Source of the DNA: Prochlorococcus sp. AG-315-D17
Lineage (GTDB): Bacteria > Cyanobacteriota > Cyanobacteriia > PCC-6307 > Cyanobiaceae
Reading direction: 5' to 3'
Assembly: GCA_003283685.1 (NCBI GenBank)
Contig: QBWD01000002.1
Coordinates: 8,972 to 72,971 of the forward strand
DNA length: 64,000 nt
The notes beneath the pieces are model-generated. The model made no database searches, was not told where the DNA came from, and worked only from the letters and a program-made list of their open reading frames with translations. Numbering within the stretch: position 1 is the stretch's first letter; every line of letters begins with the position of its first letter. The position numbers and the translations under genes were made by a program. Below, in pieces: positions 27,425-34,256 of this stretch.

Positions 27425-27545
27425 GAAGGCGGGCATTCTGACTTGTATCGATGAATCTCAATACATCACAGTTGCGGGACAGCAGCGGATTCGCACCACT
27501 TTTCCCCATTACTTCCAATAGCTGATCACTATTAGAACCTTTTAT
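27425..27545 (-). promoter_or_regulatory. Cobalamin (B12) riboswitch
   Basis: The minus strand reads through the standard conserved blocks: GGGGAAAAGTGGTGCGAATC, then CCGCTGCTGTCCCGCAACTG, TGATG, and the B12 box AAGTCAGAATGCCCGCC (27428-27444). It ends 27 bases before the hupE start. When cobalamin is bound, downstream translation or transcription is normally shut off. No U-tract terminator is visible, so the control is probably at the ribosome binding site, where TCGACGAGGATCGA could trap the GAGGA in a loop. Confidence 0.93.
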
Positions 27546-27685
27546 ATAATTTAAGTCTCTACAGACAAATACCAATAGGAACTTAATGCCCCAATTATTG
27601 CATCTTTCACATACGGCATTGACCATACCTGGTCTCGCTACGTATATATACTTAATTATTTTGCATTGTCTTTGTGAGGAAAATT

Positions 27686-28858
27686 ATGCGATTGTTTTCA
27701 AAATTTATTTTAGTGCCTGCTGTCTTAGGACTTCTGTCTCCAGTAGCTGTTGAGGCTGGCGACGATGATCATAAAGACCATCATGATCACCATAAGGACC
27801 ATATGAATATGGGGGATTCATATCCCTCAACAATGTTTATGGGAAAAACCACTTTTGTTGTTGGTGGTGTTGATGGAGTTTCAGATTCTGGAATGGGTGG
27901 AATGTCTACTTCTAATGACAAGGACGGAACAGTTTTTCATTACGATACAAAGTTAATGTTCATGACTAGTTTTACTGGTCATGACATGCTTAAAACTGCT
28001 GTTCGCATCGCCAACTTCGGAATGATGGAGCCTTTCGGAATGATGGGAGAGGCAAGATTAGATACTGCCTTTAGTAGTAATGATTCGTTAGAGCTTCACA
28101 AGGCTTATTACCAATTCCCTGTTGGAGACGATATTCAAGTAACTTTTGGCCCCAAGCTTCGCCAAGATGATTTGCTTGGAGCGTGGCCCAGTGCTTACCC
28201 AGGAGATGGAGTTTTATTTGTACTAAACCAGGCGGGAGCGAATGATACTTATTCCAAGAAGATGGGGGCTGGCGCTGGAATTACTTGGTCTCACGACAAA
28301 TTAGTTGCTTCTGCACTCTTCGTTTCAGAAGATGCATCAAATTCTTCGATTGGTTTCTTAGCTGATGAAGGAAAAGATCATATAACAACTCAGTTGGCAT
28401 GGGTTGATGAGAAATATACTCTTGCAGCTGCATACACACAGGCTGACAACGGGAATACTGATGATTCTCCTGACGCTAATGATTACTCTTCTTATGGTAT
28501 TAGTGGTAGCTATAAATTTGGAAACGACTATAGCTTGAGCGCTGGCATTGGTTGGAAGAATCCTGAAAACGAGGATAGTCCTGATACTGCAATGAATAAG
28601 GTAGAGGAAGGAAATACTTGGTCTGTTGGATTCTTATGGAATGATGCGTTTATTGACGGAAATAAGCTTGGATTCGGTATTGGAACAGCTGAAACTCATA
28701 GAGATGACAGTGGTTATGATGATCCTTTGGCTTGGGAAGCTTTTTATGATTTCAAAGTTAACGATAGCGTCACAGTTACTCCTGCTATCTTTGTTATAGA
28801 GAAAGATGGGAAAGAGGACGTTAATGGAGCTTTAGTGAAAACCACTTTTAAGTTCTAA
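27686..28858 (+). CDS. Outer-membrane porin with His-rich N-terminus
   Basis: A 390-residue beta-barrel porin of the cyanobacterial iron-uptake-porin/Som type, without the N-terminal SLH domain usual in the family. A signal peptide (LVPAVLGLLSPVAVEAG) is followed by DDDHKDHHDHHKDHMNMG, a dense metal-binding stretch. The barrel has alternating aromatic strands such as FGPKLRQDDLLGAWPSAYP and ends in the outer-membrane signature VKTTFKF. ATG 27686 is preferred over an in-frame GTG at 27674 because TGTGAGGA lies 5 bases ahead. It is divergent from the B12-controlled permease, so a role in cobalt or another metal is plausible. A strong terminator follows. Confidence 0.8.
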   Translation: MRLFSKFILVPAVLGLLSPVAVEAGDDDHKDHHDHHKDHMNMGDSYPSTMFMGKTTFVVGGVDGVSDSGMGGMSTSNDKDGTVFHYDTKLMFMTSFTGHDMLKTAVRIANFGMMEPFGMMGEARLDTAFSSNDSLELHKAYYQFPVGDDIQVTFGPKLRQDDLLGAWPSAYPGDGVLFVLNQAGANDTYSKKMGAGAGITWSHDKLVASALFVSEDASNSSIGFLADEGKDHITTQLAWVDEKYTLAAAYTQADNGNTDDSPDANDYSSYGISGSYKFGNDYSLSAGIGWKNPENEDSPDTAMNKVEEGNTWSVGFLWNDAFIDGNKLGFGIGTAETHRDDSGYDDPLAWEAFYDFKVNDSVTVTPAIFVIEKDGKEDVNGALVKTTFKF

Positions 28859-28890
28859 TTATTTAAATAAGACGATTTTCTTTTCTTGTA

Positions 28891-28918
28891 AACACCTCCT
28901 TTTTAGGAGGTGTTTTTA
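28891..28918 (+). terminator. Terminator of the porin gene
   Basis: AACACCTCCT TTTT AGGAGGTGTT with a T-run is a ten-base-pair perfect hairpin, 33 bases after the porin stop. Confidence 0.92.
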
Positions 28919-29166
28919 TTTGAACAATATTGATTTTTTATATGCATGAAGTTCTTTTGAGCCACTCTAAGAACAGTAACAAGAACAAAGCGCTAAAAGA
29001 ACCCTTCGAGAAAAAATAAAAAAATGATATGTTGATTATCTTCTTAAATCTTTTATGGTTTTAATTAATTAAAAAATTCCAGGAATAATGAAGCAAAGGT
29101 TCCCTGATGATTAAAGAGCATAGTTACAAGTTCCTTGGATGAATTCAAAAAGTATGGAGGGAAAGC

Positions 29167-29262
29167 ATGAGAAAGAACTATACAACTCACATATTTTTGG
29201 AAGAAGAAAAAGAGATCTGGTGTCTCTGTGAAAGTTCACTTGCTGCTATAGCAATATCATGA
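29167..29262 (+). CDS. Possible 31-residue protein with strong ribosome binding site
   Basis: ATG at 29167 is preceded by GGAGG at 7 bases. The peptide is MRKNYTTHIFLEEEKEIWCL followed by CESSLAAIAIS. It ends four bases before a second small frame. The strong Shine-Dalgarno is the main support, and there is no recognisable family. Confidence 0.35.
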   Translation: MRKNYTTHIFLEEEKEIWCLCESSLAAIAIS

Positions 29263-29265
29263 AGG

Positions 29266-29427
29266 ATGAAAAGTTCTTTTCCTGATTACAAATGCTGCCT
29301 TTGCAATAGAGAAACCTTTTTGAGATCTAATCAACCAAACTGGGTACATACGGAACAAATAGAACAAACAAGAGCACCAAGAAAGAGTCCTAAATGTGGA
29401 CATACACCTGTTGGCACGATTCTCTAG
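29266..29427 (+). CDS. Possible 53-residue zinc-ribbon-like protein
   Basis: ATG at 29266, product MKSSFPDYKCCLCNRETFLR and so on, ending KSPKCGHTPVGTIL. The Cys-x-x-Cys near the start and Cys-x-His near the end could bind zinc. It follows the 31-residue frame by four bases, so the two may be coupled. A 100-codon frame on the opposite strand overlaps it but has a much less protein-like composition. Function unknown. Confidence 0.35.
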   Translation: MKSSFPDYKCCLCNRETFLRSNQPNWVHTEQIEQTRAPRKSPKCGHTPVGTIL

Positions 29428-29588
29428 GGCATATCTGAAATAGATCCCCAGGATCCAAGAATTAATGGATTCAGGAACAATAATTATCGGGGATGTTACT
29501 TGCTTCTTGAGGCCTGAATTAGGACCTGATGATTTATAGAACTCGTCAAAGTTCACCATTATTTTTAGATCCTTTGTACTTCTCTCTA

Positions 29589-29635
29589 TTTTGTAACTAC
29601 AAAAAAGACAACCTTTTTAGTAGTTACAAAAGGTT
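29589..29635. repeat. Two mutually exclusive hairpins
   Basis: TTTTGTAACTAC (29589-29600) and GTAGTTACAAAA (29620-29631) form a perfect 12-bp inverted repeat. AACCTTTT (29610-29617) can instead pair with AAAAGGTT (29628-29635). The two folds compete for 29628-29631. On the minus strand the second hairpin is followed by GTCTTTTTT, like a terminator. Confidence 0.6.
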
Positions 29636-29654
29636 CATCAAGGAGTAGAAAGAA

Positions 29655-29727
29655 AACAACAGAATAACTCCACACACAATCGTTCTGTTGCCAAAGCACT
29701 CGACTTCGCGCAGGCAGAGTGTTTTTC
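29655..29727 (+). ncRNA. Candidate small RNA with an ACTCCACACAC loop and a terminator
   Basis: CAACAGAA (29657-29664) pairs perfectly with TTCTGTTG (29683-29690), exposing an 18-base loop that contains ACTCCACACAC (29667-29677). This is one base different from the ACUCCUCACAC core of the cyanobacterial sRNA Yfr1. A second hairpin, AAAGCACTC/GAGTGTTTT, follows and ends in a T-run, like an intrinsic terminator. Real Yfr1 presents its motif between, not within, stem-loops, so this is not a standard Yfr1. Confidence 0.4.
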
Positions 29728-29819
29728 AAGGCCTTATTTTCAAGAATTGGCACATGTGACAGTTGAGGAACTCACCTGTCAACACTTGAGATGCCTTATC
29801 TCTTCCCATAAGTTCTTTT

Positions 29820-29917
29820 TGTGAGGAGTTGAGATCCTCCGCAGTGGAAACAAGGAAACACTTGCGACTGATCTCCAAAAGAACCGCCTTGTTCAGAACG
29901 GGGCGGTTCTTTTTTTG
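29820..29917 (+). ncRNA. Yfr2-family small RNA
   Basis: The block holds the doubled motif GGAAACAAGGAAACA (29845-29859) in the loop of a CGCA-GTG/CAC-TTGCG stem, which is the hallmark of the Yfr2 family of abundant cyanobacterial RNAs. A 5' hairpin (GAGGA/TCCTC, 29823-29838) precedes it. A GC-rich terminator AAGAACCGCC/GGCGGTTCTT with eight T's (29879-29917) ends it. The 5' end also carries TGTGAGGAGT, which is complementary to ten bases of the Yfr1 core motif. The 5' boundary is estimated. Confidence 0.75.
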
Positions 29918-30107
29918 CCTTAAAACCCTTTCAAGCTTTCCAATACTTGTCCCACTCATCCTGCAACTCATCAATAAATCTCTCTTGTTTTTTGAGCAAG
30001 AAATATCTAAAAGCTGCCTCCCGAAGAATCGCTTGAGGCCCCACAATCCTCTACTGGTACAAAATACCAAAAAGAGGATTATGGGATGGTAGAAAAAGGT
30101 AAGAGTT

Positions 30108-30206
30108 GTGGCACTAGTAGATACTTCCGAAGACCCCGAAGAATGGGAATATTTCACTAAGTGGAAACTCATGCACTCAAAAGGTAGTTCTCTTTGCATG
30201 ATGTGA
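30108..30206 (+). CDS. Possible 32-residue protein, GTG start
   Basis: GTG at 30108, product (M)ALVDTSEDPEEWEYFTKWKL followed by MHSKGSSLCMM. The acidic, Trp-rich composition is protein-like. There is only a weak AAGAG upstream. It may be a remnant. Function unknown. Confidence 0.3.
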   Translation: MALVDTSEDPEEWEYFTKWKLMHSKGSSLCMM

Positions 30207-30546
30207 CCACTTCACCTACTACCTGCACAAAGTTATGCGTGGTCCTTGACCTATCCTGTTATAAACATCGAATTCCTAAAAGTGAAAAGCTCACGAAGCT
30301 TTGCAGGAACTGGCAAAAAAAGAGGGTAATAGAAATTGGGTGATATCCCGAAGTTCCTTAAATAGGTTTACCTATCTTAATGCAAGAAAAAAACAGGAAT
30401 TTATGCTGATGTTTTTCTCCTGGTAGTTGTATTAGACCAAAGACATCAGAACTTTTTCCCCATCACTCGGTTCTGATTCGAGAAGGGAAGGTGTTCAAGA
30501 TCACACGCTATGGGATGCCTTCCTAATATCCAAAGGAGGTCTAAGC
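30207..30546. other. Non-coding stretch with a hairpin in the leader of a small gene
   Basis: ATCAGAAC (30445-30452) and GTTCTGAT (30470-30477) form a perfect 8-bp inverted repeat about 70 bases before the next gene. An open but start-less frame at about 30287-30425 looks like a gene remnant. Otherwise I see nothing. Confidence 0.4.
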
Positions 30547-30681
30547 ATGCAAGCAACCCGTAATTTCAGATCCAACGGATCCAATGGTCTTTCCTCTTTA
30601 TTCCTTTGGTTTTCTGTTCTTCTGATTTCTTTAGGGACACTCCCTCATCTCATTACTTATTACTTCCAATTGAAATATTGA
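30547..30681 (+). CDS. 44-residue single-span membrane protein
   Basis: ATG at 30547 with a very strong AAGGAGG 8 bases upstream. The product starts MQATRNFRSNGSNGLSSLF and continues into a hydrophobic helix, LWFSVLLISLGTLPHLI, ending YYFQLKY. It would be a small inner-membrane or thylakoid protein with a polar N-terminus. No family is recognised. The ribosome binding site and topology make it a convincing gene despite its size. Confidence 0.65.
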   Translation: MQATRNFRSNGSNGLSSLFLWFSVLLISLGTLPHLITYYFQLKY

Positions 30682-30926
30682 GATAAGAAAAATGATTGCT
30701 ACTCTTCTCGCATTGATTCTGGAAAAGCACAAAGAATATTGGGTTGTGGGATAAATAGAAAATTAAAGCCTCAATCCATTTAATCCATACAAGCAATTTT
30801 TTTTAATCTAAAGTTTTTAACGTTCTGGTTAAGAGCTTTTTTGTATTTTCCGTTGCACTCCTCTTTTTCTTTTATGCAGTAACCAGCCCTATTAAATAGT
30901 CGAATACTTATCCCCAAAAACCAGTC

Positions 30927-31142
30927 TTAGCAGCACCCACAATCACTTTCACCTTTGGGTGCTTGTTCTTCGAATGCATCTGCAATATCTCTAAGCATTA
31001 CAGCAATAAATTCAGGAGGACATTGAAGCTCCTTAGCATAACCAGCACATTGTTGAGCGATGTCCTGCATGGCAGGAATAATGATTTTATCAATTTGGTC
31101 TTCGGTTGCTTGCCACTTCACTTCGCACTTTTCAGTCATCAA
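30927..31142 (-). CDS. 71-residue hypothetical protein, paralogue of the 1921-2178 product
   Basis: The product starts MMTEKCEVKWQATEDQIDKI; the second Met is an equally good start. Its central part, YAKELQCPPEFIAVMLRDIA, shows the same LxCPxExxAxxLRxxADxF pattern as the small protein at 1921-2178. The C-terminus SDCGCC is cysteine-rich and could bind metal. No membrane segment is visible. Function unknown. Confidence 0.6.
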   Translation of the reverse strand: MMTEKCEVKWQATEDQIDKIIIPAMQDIAQQCAGYAKELQCPPEFIAVMLRDIADAFEEQAPKGESDCGCC

Positions 31143-31288
31143 TCAGTAAGCGTTTAATAATATATAAATTACTCATTAAGCTGAAAATGTTCAAACAGAC
31201 CACAACAATCCCTCAAAAGATTTGATCTTTATTATCTTTTCGTCTCAATTACTTAGCAAGAGGATGCAAAGCATCCAGAAAATTCTCA

Positions 31289-31525
31289 TTAAGTTAGTCC
31301 CATTGCTTTGACTCCGTAAACAATTAGCCCACAGCCAACTAGACAAGCATTTAGTAATCCCATGCCAACCGCACCTACAGTAATAATCCCCATTGATACT
31401 CCACCAATAGCTATAAAGCCCATTGGGACTAATCCAATAGCAATAATTCCACGAGGAGCAACCCCAAAAGCAACTAGCTTGGGCATGCTTTTGGCAGTTT
31501 TATTACTTTTCAGGGGTTTTTCCAT
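31289..31525 (-). CDS. Glycine-decapeptide-repeat membrane protein
   Basis: A 78-residue protein that after a basic start (MEKPLKSNKTAKSMPK) consists of imperfect ten-residue units of the form G-x-V-x-M-G-x-x-x-I: GVAPRGIIAI, GLVPMGFIAI, GGVSMGIITV, GAVGMGLLNA. The strict period and hydrophobic character suggest a regular membrane-embedded or beta-helical fold. It lies about 50 bases downstream of a second protein with the same repeats. Function unknown. Confidence 0.65.
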   Translation of the reverse strand: MEKPLKSNKTAKSMPKLVAFGVAPRGIIAIGLVPMGFIAIGGVSMGIITVGAVGMGLLNACLVGCGLIVYGVKAMGLT

Positions 31526-31577
31526 TTAAAAATTAGAGATCAAAGCTATTCATAGAAAGGAATGAAAGCATTAAAAG

Positions 31578-32009
31578 TCACTGAGAAGTTCCATGAGTTG
31601 CACATGGCATCCATAATTTTCCCATCTTATGAACACCTATGCATCCAAATTTTTCAGCCTCTGCTTCTGCTTCAGATCTTGTGGGATAGGCGTAGATATT
31701 CTTCAAAGATGAATCTGAATTCTCAATTGTTTGTTGCAGAGCTGACCCTTCTGGACTCCATACCTTTAACCCCATCGTCGTTATCCCTGCGGAAAAGATA
31801 CCCATCCCAACTATTGATGCATTAACAACTCCCATCGCTACGACACCTAGAGAGACAACTCCCATTGGCACTATTCCTATGGTGACAATCCCCATAGGAA
31901 CTATCCCAATAGAGACAAGGCCAAGTGGCGCAATCCCAATTGCAATTTTTTTAGGGGTACTACCGCAATGAGCGGGTGCTTGTGATTGTTGATTCTCAGA
32001 GCTATTCAT
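31578..32009 (-). CDS. Glycine-decapeptide repeat fused to a DUF3721-like domain
   Basis: A 143-residue protein with two parts. Residues about 20-85 are five or six units of G-x-V-x-M-G (GIAPLGLVSI, GIVPMGIVTI, GIVPMGVVSL, GVVAMGVVNA). The C-terminal part has SEAEAEAEKFGCIGVHKMGK and LWMPCATH, the pattern of the small DUF3721 family (GCxGxHKMGxxWMPC). It sits between the shorter repeat protein and a lipoprotein with the same C-terminal motif, all on the minus strand with short gaps, so the three are probably one operon. The Cys, His and Met residues suggest metal binding, which is inference. Confidence 0.7.
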   Translation of the reverse strand: MNSSENQQSQAPAHCGSTPKKIAIGIAPLGLVSIGIVPMGIVTIGIVPMGVVSLGVVAMGVVNASIVGMGIFSAGITTMGLKVWSPEGSALQQTIENSDSSLKNIYAYPTRSEAEAEAEKFGCIGVHKMGKLWMPCATHGTSQ

Positions 32010-32029
32010 GATTTGGGTTTTCGATATAT

Positions 32030-32275
32030 CTAGTGATGGTGGTGATGCAAATGAGCACTATCTTTCTTCTGCTCTTGATGAACTTTATTACTTTTGCAAG
32101 GCATCCACTTATTACCCATTTTATGAGCACCAATGCAATTGAAATTTTCAGCTGCTTGCTCTGCTTCCACTTTTGTATCAAAAAGAGTTCGCATTTTATT
32201 CTTTGCAGATTCAGGAGAGCAGCCGATTAGTAGCACCCCAAGAAAAAAAGAAGGGAGAAAAAGATTTTTATTCAA
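32030..32275 (-). CDS. DUF3721-like lipoprotein with a natural poly-His tail
   Basis: An 81-residue product. MNKNLFLPSFFLGVLLIGCS is a lipoprotein signal with lipobox LLIGC. After it comes FDTKVEAEQAAENFNCIGAH followed by KMGNKWMPC, matching the motif of the adjacent gene. The C-terminus reads KKDSAHLHHHHH, a native metal-binding tail. It would be anchored to a membrane facing the periplasm. It is the first gene of the three-gene minus-strand cluster. No function is established; a metal-binding or metal-delivery role is inference. Confidence 0.7.
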   Translation of the reverse strand: MNKNLFLPSFFLGVLLIGCSPESAKNKMRTLFDTKVEAEQAAENFNCIGAHKMGNKWMPCKSNKVHQEQKKDSAHLHHHHH

Positions 32276-32507
32276 TTAAATTAAACAATTGATTTTTTGT
32301 TAACCTAATTAGTTTTTCTATTTTTGGCATTTTCATGACCTCTTCAAGAGGAGTACAGCAAAAAAAGAATGGGCCACGAAGAGATCCAATCTCTCCCTAA
32401 AAAAGATTTGATCCTCCTAAATTTCTGTTCTAATTGTTTAATCCTCAAGTAATTCACTAGCTTGCAGAGACTTTTAAGTAACCTACTCAGGCCAACTTTT
32501 TCAACCA

Positions 32508-32579
32508 GATCTTGCAGCTGGGCGGTAGAGCAGTTCCTTAGAAAAGGAGAAGTCTCGGGTTCAAGTCCCTATGAGAGCA
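32508..32579 (+). pseudogene. Decayed tRNA-Thr copy
   Basis: A 72-base block has the same length and layout as tRNA-Thr(GGT) at 25632-25703. It shares 18 consecutive identical bases in the T arm region (32552-32569 and 25676-25693). The acceptor, D and anticodon stems each carry mismatches, and the would-be anticodon loop TTAGAAA no longer reads GGT. It is best read as a tRNA pseudogene or an attachment-site remnant. Confidence 0.7.
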
Positions 32580-32931
32580 TCTTCGAAAACGAGCTAGAAC
32601 AAACACTCTCAGCCACGGAGATCATTTACATATAAAAACGAAAATATCCTATGTATATTGATTCTATAGCAACTATCAATTAACAAGTTGAATTAACAAT
32701 CACTTGAATTAGAAGTAGTTCATACACGAAATTTTCATAAAAGATTTCTCAAGATGGCTAATAATAATTAACCGAAAAGAGCTGACAGAGTTAAATGTAT
32801 TCAAGGCAATAAAGCAATTAGAACTAATCAAAGAGTATTTTTTTGCTTCTTTTGTAGATGTAATACCAGGTGAAATATTAAAATCATGGTCATGTTGTGA
32901 ACCAATCTCTCAATAAAATTGAGGTAAATAT
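32580..32931. other. Non-coding stretch with a start-less open frame
   Basis: On the plus strand a frame free of stops runs to TAA at about 32914, with VFKAIKQLELIKEYFFASFV and VIPGEILKSW. It lacks an ATG, GTG or TTG at its beginning, so it looks like a gene remnant next to the decayed tRNA. Nothing else is seen. Confidence 0.35.
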
Positions 32932-33726
32932 TTATTTTAAAAATATTTTAGCAATTACATTAATCAAATCACTCATGGATTTTAAGATGAAGTCAGCACC
33001 AGCTTCTTTTAATTTCATCTCATATTGAAGACGTTGTTTTTCACGAGAAAGATCATGTAAATGAGGGGGTGCTATAGCGAGGCTAATAAATTTCTGATCA
33101 GGGATCCTAATTCGAGCATTTATAACTGTTTTTACATCTGCAACAGTATCTCCAATATATGCAATTGGAGGTGATAACTCGCCTAGGGGACTATTTGAAA
33201 GCTTACTTGCTAGTGAAATAAACCCTGATGGATCAGGCTTATCAGGAGCATCACCCATTGCTATCAAAGGTGGAGAGATTAAATCAAGCTTTTGTTCTAA
33301 GACAAATTTCGCTGAAGGCAATTCAGCTCCGCTTACAAATCCCCAACCAATATTCTGCTGTGATAACTCATGGAAAAGATTCTTATTGACTAATAACTGC
33401 TCATTTTTAATAAAACCTGACCATTGGCTTGAATCCTGATTGGGGTCTCCACCAAAATAAAAACTATCAAAGCTTTCAATTAAATCTTTTCTTGTTGGAG
33501 CTGATTTGGGAAGATGATTCTTTTTTATATATCTATTGATCATTTCAAGACTCAAATCCCAATCATTATTCCAACATCCTTCACTTTTAATAGAGTCAAT
33601 ATCTAATATTGATGGCTTCCATCCACAAAACTTATTTACCGTTTCCTGAATAGCCATTCGATAACTATTTGCCACATCCCGAATCACCCCGTCAATATCA
33701 AACAAAAGAAATCCAATATTATCCAT
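32932..33726 (-). CDS. HAD-superfamily hydrolase (IA subfamily)
   Basis: A 264-residue phosphatase-like protein. Motif I is FLLFDIDGVIRD, motif II a Ser/Thr region around WGFVSGAELP, motif III Lys in KPDPSGFISLA, and motif IV YIGDTVADVKTVI. The cap has GCWNNDWDLSLEMI, reminiscent of a HAD-IA subgroup seen in cyanobacteria. The substrate cannot be inferred. Its neighbours are a decayed tRNA and a riboswitch-like element, which give no functional clue. Confidence 0.85.
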   Translation of the reverse strand: MDNIGFLLFDIDGVIRDVANSYRMAIQETVNKFCGWKPSILDIDSIKSEGCWNNDWDLSLEMINRYIKKNHLPKSAPTRKDLIESFDSFYFGGDPNQDSSQWSGFIKNEQLLVNKNLFHELSQQNIGWGFVSGAELPSAKFVLEQKLDLISPPLIAMGDAPDKPDPSGFISLASKLSNSPLGELSPPIAYIGDTVADVKTVINARIRIPDQKFISLAIAPPHLHDLSREKQRLQYEMKLKEAGADFILKSMSDLINVIAKIFLK

Positions 33727-34030
33727 AATTTATAAAAAGTTGTTCAACTTGATCCCATTACAGAAAGAATCAGTAGAAAGACATTTAAATTATCTTTCTA
33801 AAAATATAATAAGCAGTCTTCACTTCGACAAAAAAGAAAAGAGGGCAAGCAATAACTATTAAAGCCGAAAGAGCTCATCTGGCTAGCTGATTTAAAACAC
33901 AAAGATTGTTTGCTCATTAAAGTGGATCATCAACAGATCATTTCTTCATGCTAAAAAGAACCTATGTATCAGTATGAACAACACTGCAGAACAAAAGGTG
34001 TCATAATATTTTTGTAGCAACAGCTACTAA
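33727..34030. other. Non-coding stretch upstream of the riboswitch-like element
   Basis: AT-rich and without a convincing gene. GTAGC AACA GCTAC (34012-34025) is a small hairpin directly before the glutamine-riboswitch-like element. The promoter of the DUF4278 gene should lie here; a CATAATAT at about 33999-34006 is a possible -10 box. Confidence 0.4.
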
Positions 34031-34095
34031 AACGTTCAACTCACTTCACGGTGAGCCGCAGTTTGACTCAAGCCAAGGAACGGGGACTTGAGCAT
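34031..34095 (+). promoter_or_regulatory. Glutamine riboswitch, downstream-peptide type
   Basis: P1 is CGTTC (34033-34037) with GAACG (34078-34082). P2 is CTCAC (34040-34044) with GTGAG (34051-34055). The junction CCGCAG and the closing CCAAGGAACG match the glnA/downstream-peptide glutamine aptamer. CTCAAG (34067-34072) can pair with CTTGAG (34087-34092) as the pseudoknot typical of the downstream-peptide class. It is followed at once by a ribosome binding site and a 33-codon gene, the expected context. The call is from remembered consensus, not a covariance search. Confidence 0.72.
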
Positions 34096-34111
34096 ATTCC
34101 GGAGACGATTA

Positions 34112-34213
34112 ATGTCTTTAACTTACAGAGGCCTTAAGTACAACCAGCACAAAGCAGTTGTCCCAAAAGATCACGTAAAACTTACCTATCGTGGTAAACA
34201 TTATCAAAACTGA
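34112..34213 (+). CDS. 33-residue DUF4278 protein
   Basis: ATG at 34112 with GGAG 7 bases ahead. The product MSLTYRGLKYNQHKAVVPKD continues to VKLTYRGKHYQN, with the doubled LTYRG motif of DUF4278, a cyanobacterial and cyanophage family of tiny proteins. A glutamine-riboswitch-like RNA sits directly upstream, so expression probably follows nitrogen status. A clean terminator follows 21 bases after the stop. The function of DUF4278 proteins is unknown. Confidence 0.85.
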   Translation: MSLTYRGLKYNQHKAVVPKDHVKLTYRGKHYQN

Positions 34214-34234
34214 GTGGATATCCAATCAGTAAAG

Positions 34235-34256
34235 CCCTGCTAGTCAGGGTTTTTTT
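34235..34256 (+). terminator. Terminator of the DUF4278 gene
   Basis: CCCTG CTAGT CAGGG followed by seven T's, shortly after the stop codon. Confidence 0.9.

Noticed and set aside
27399..27626. Upstream extension of the hupE frame
   Set aside because: This part is the cobalamin riboswitch; the signal peptide and ribosome binding site fix the start at 27398.
29257..29559. 100-codon minus-strand frame
   Set aside because: It overlaps two plus-strand frames, one with a very strong ribosome binding site, and has an implausible composition.
29726..30199. 157-codon minus-strand frame
   Set aside because: It runs antisense through the Yfr2 RNA and its terminator hairpin, and its composition is not that of a folded protein.
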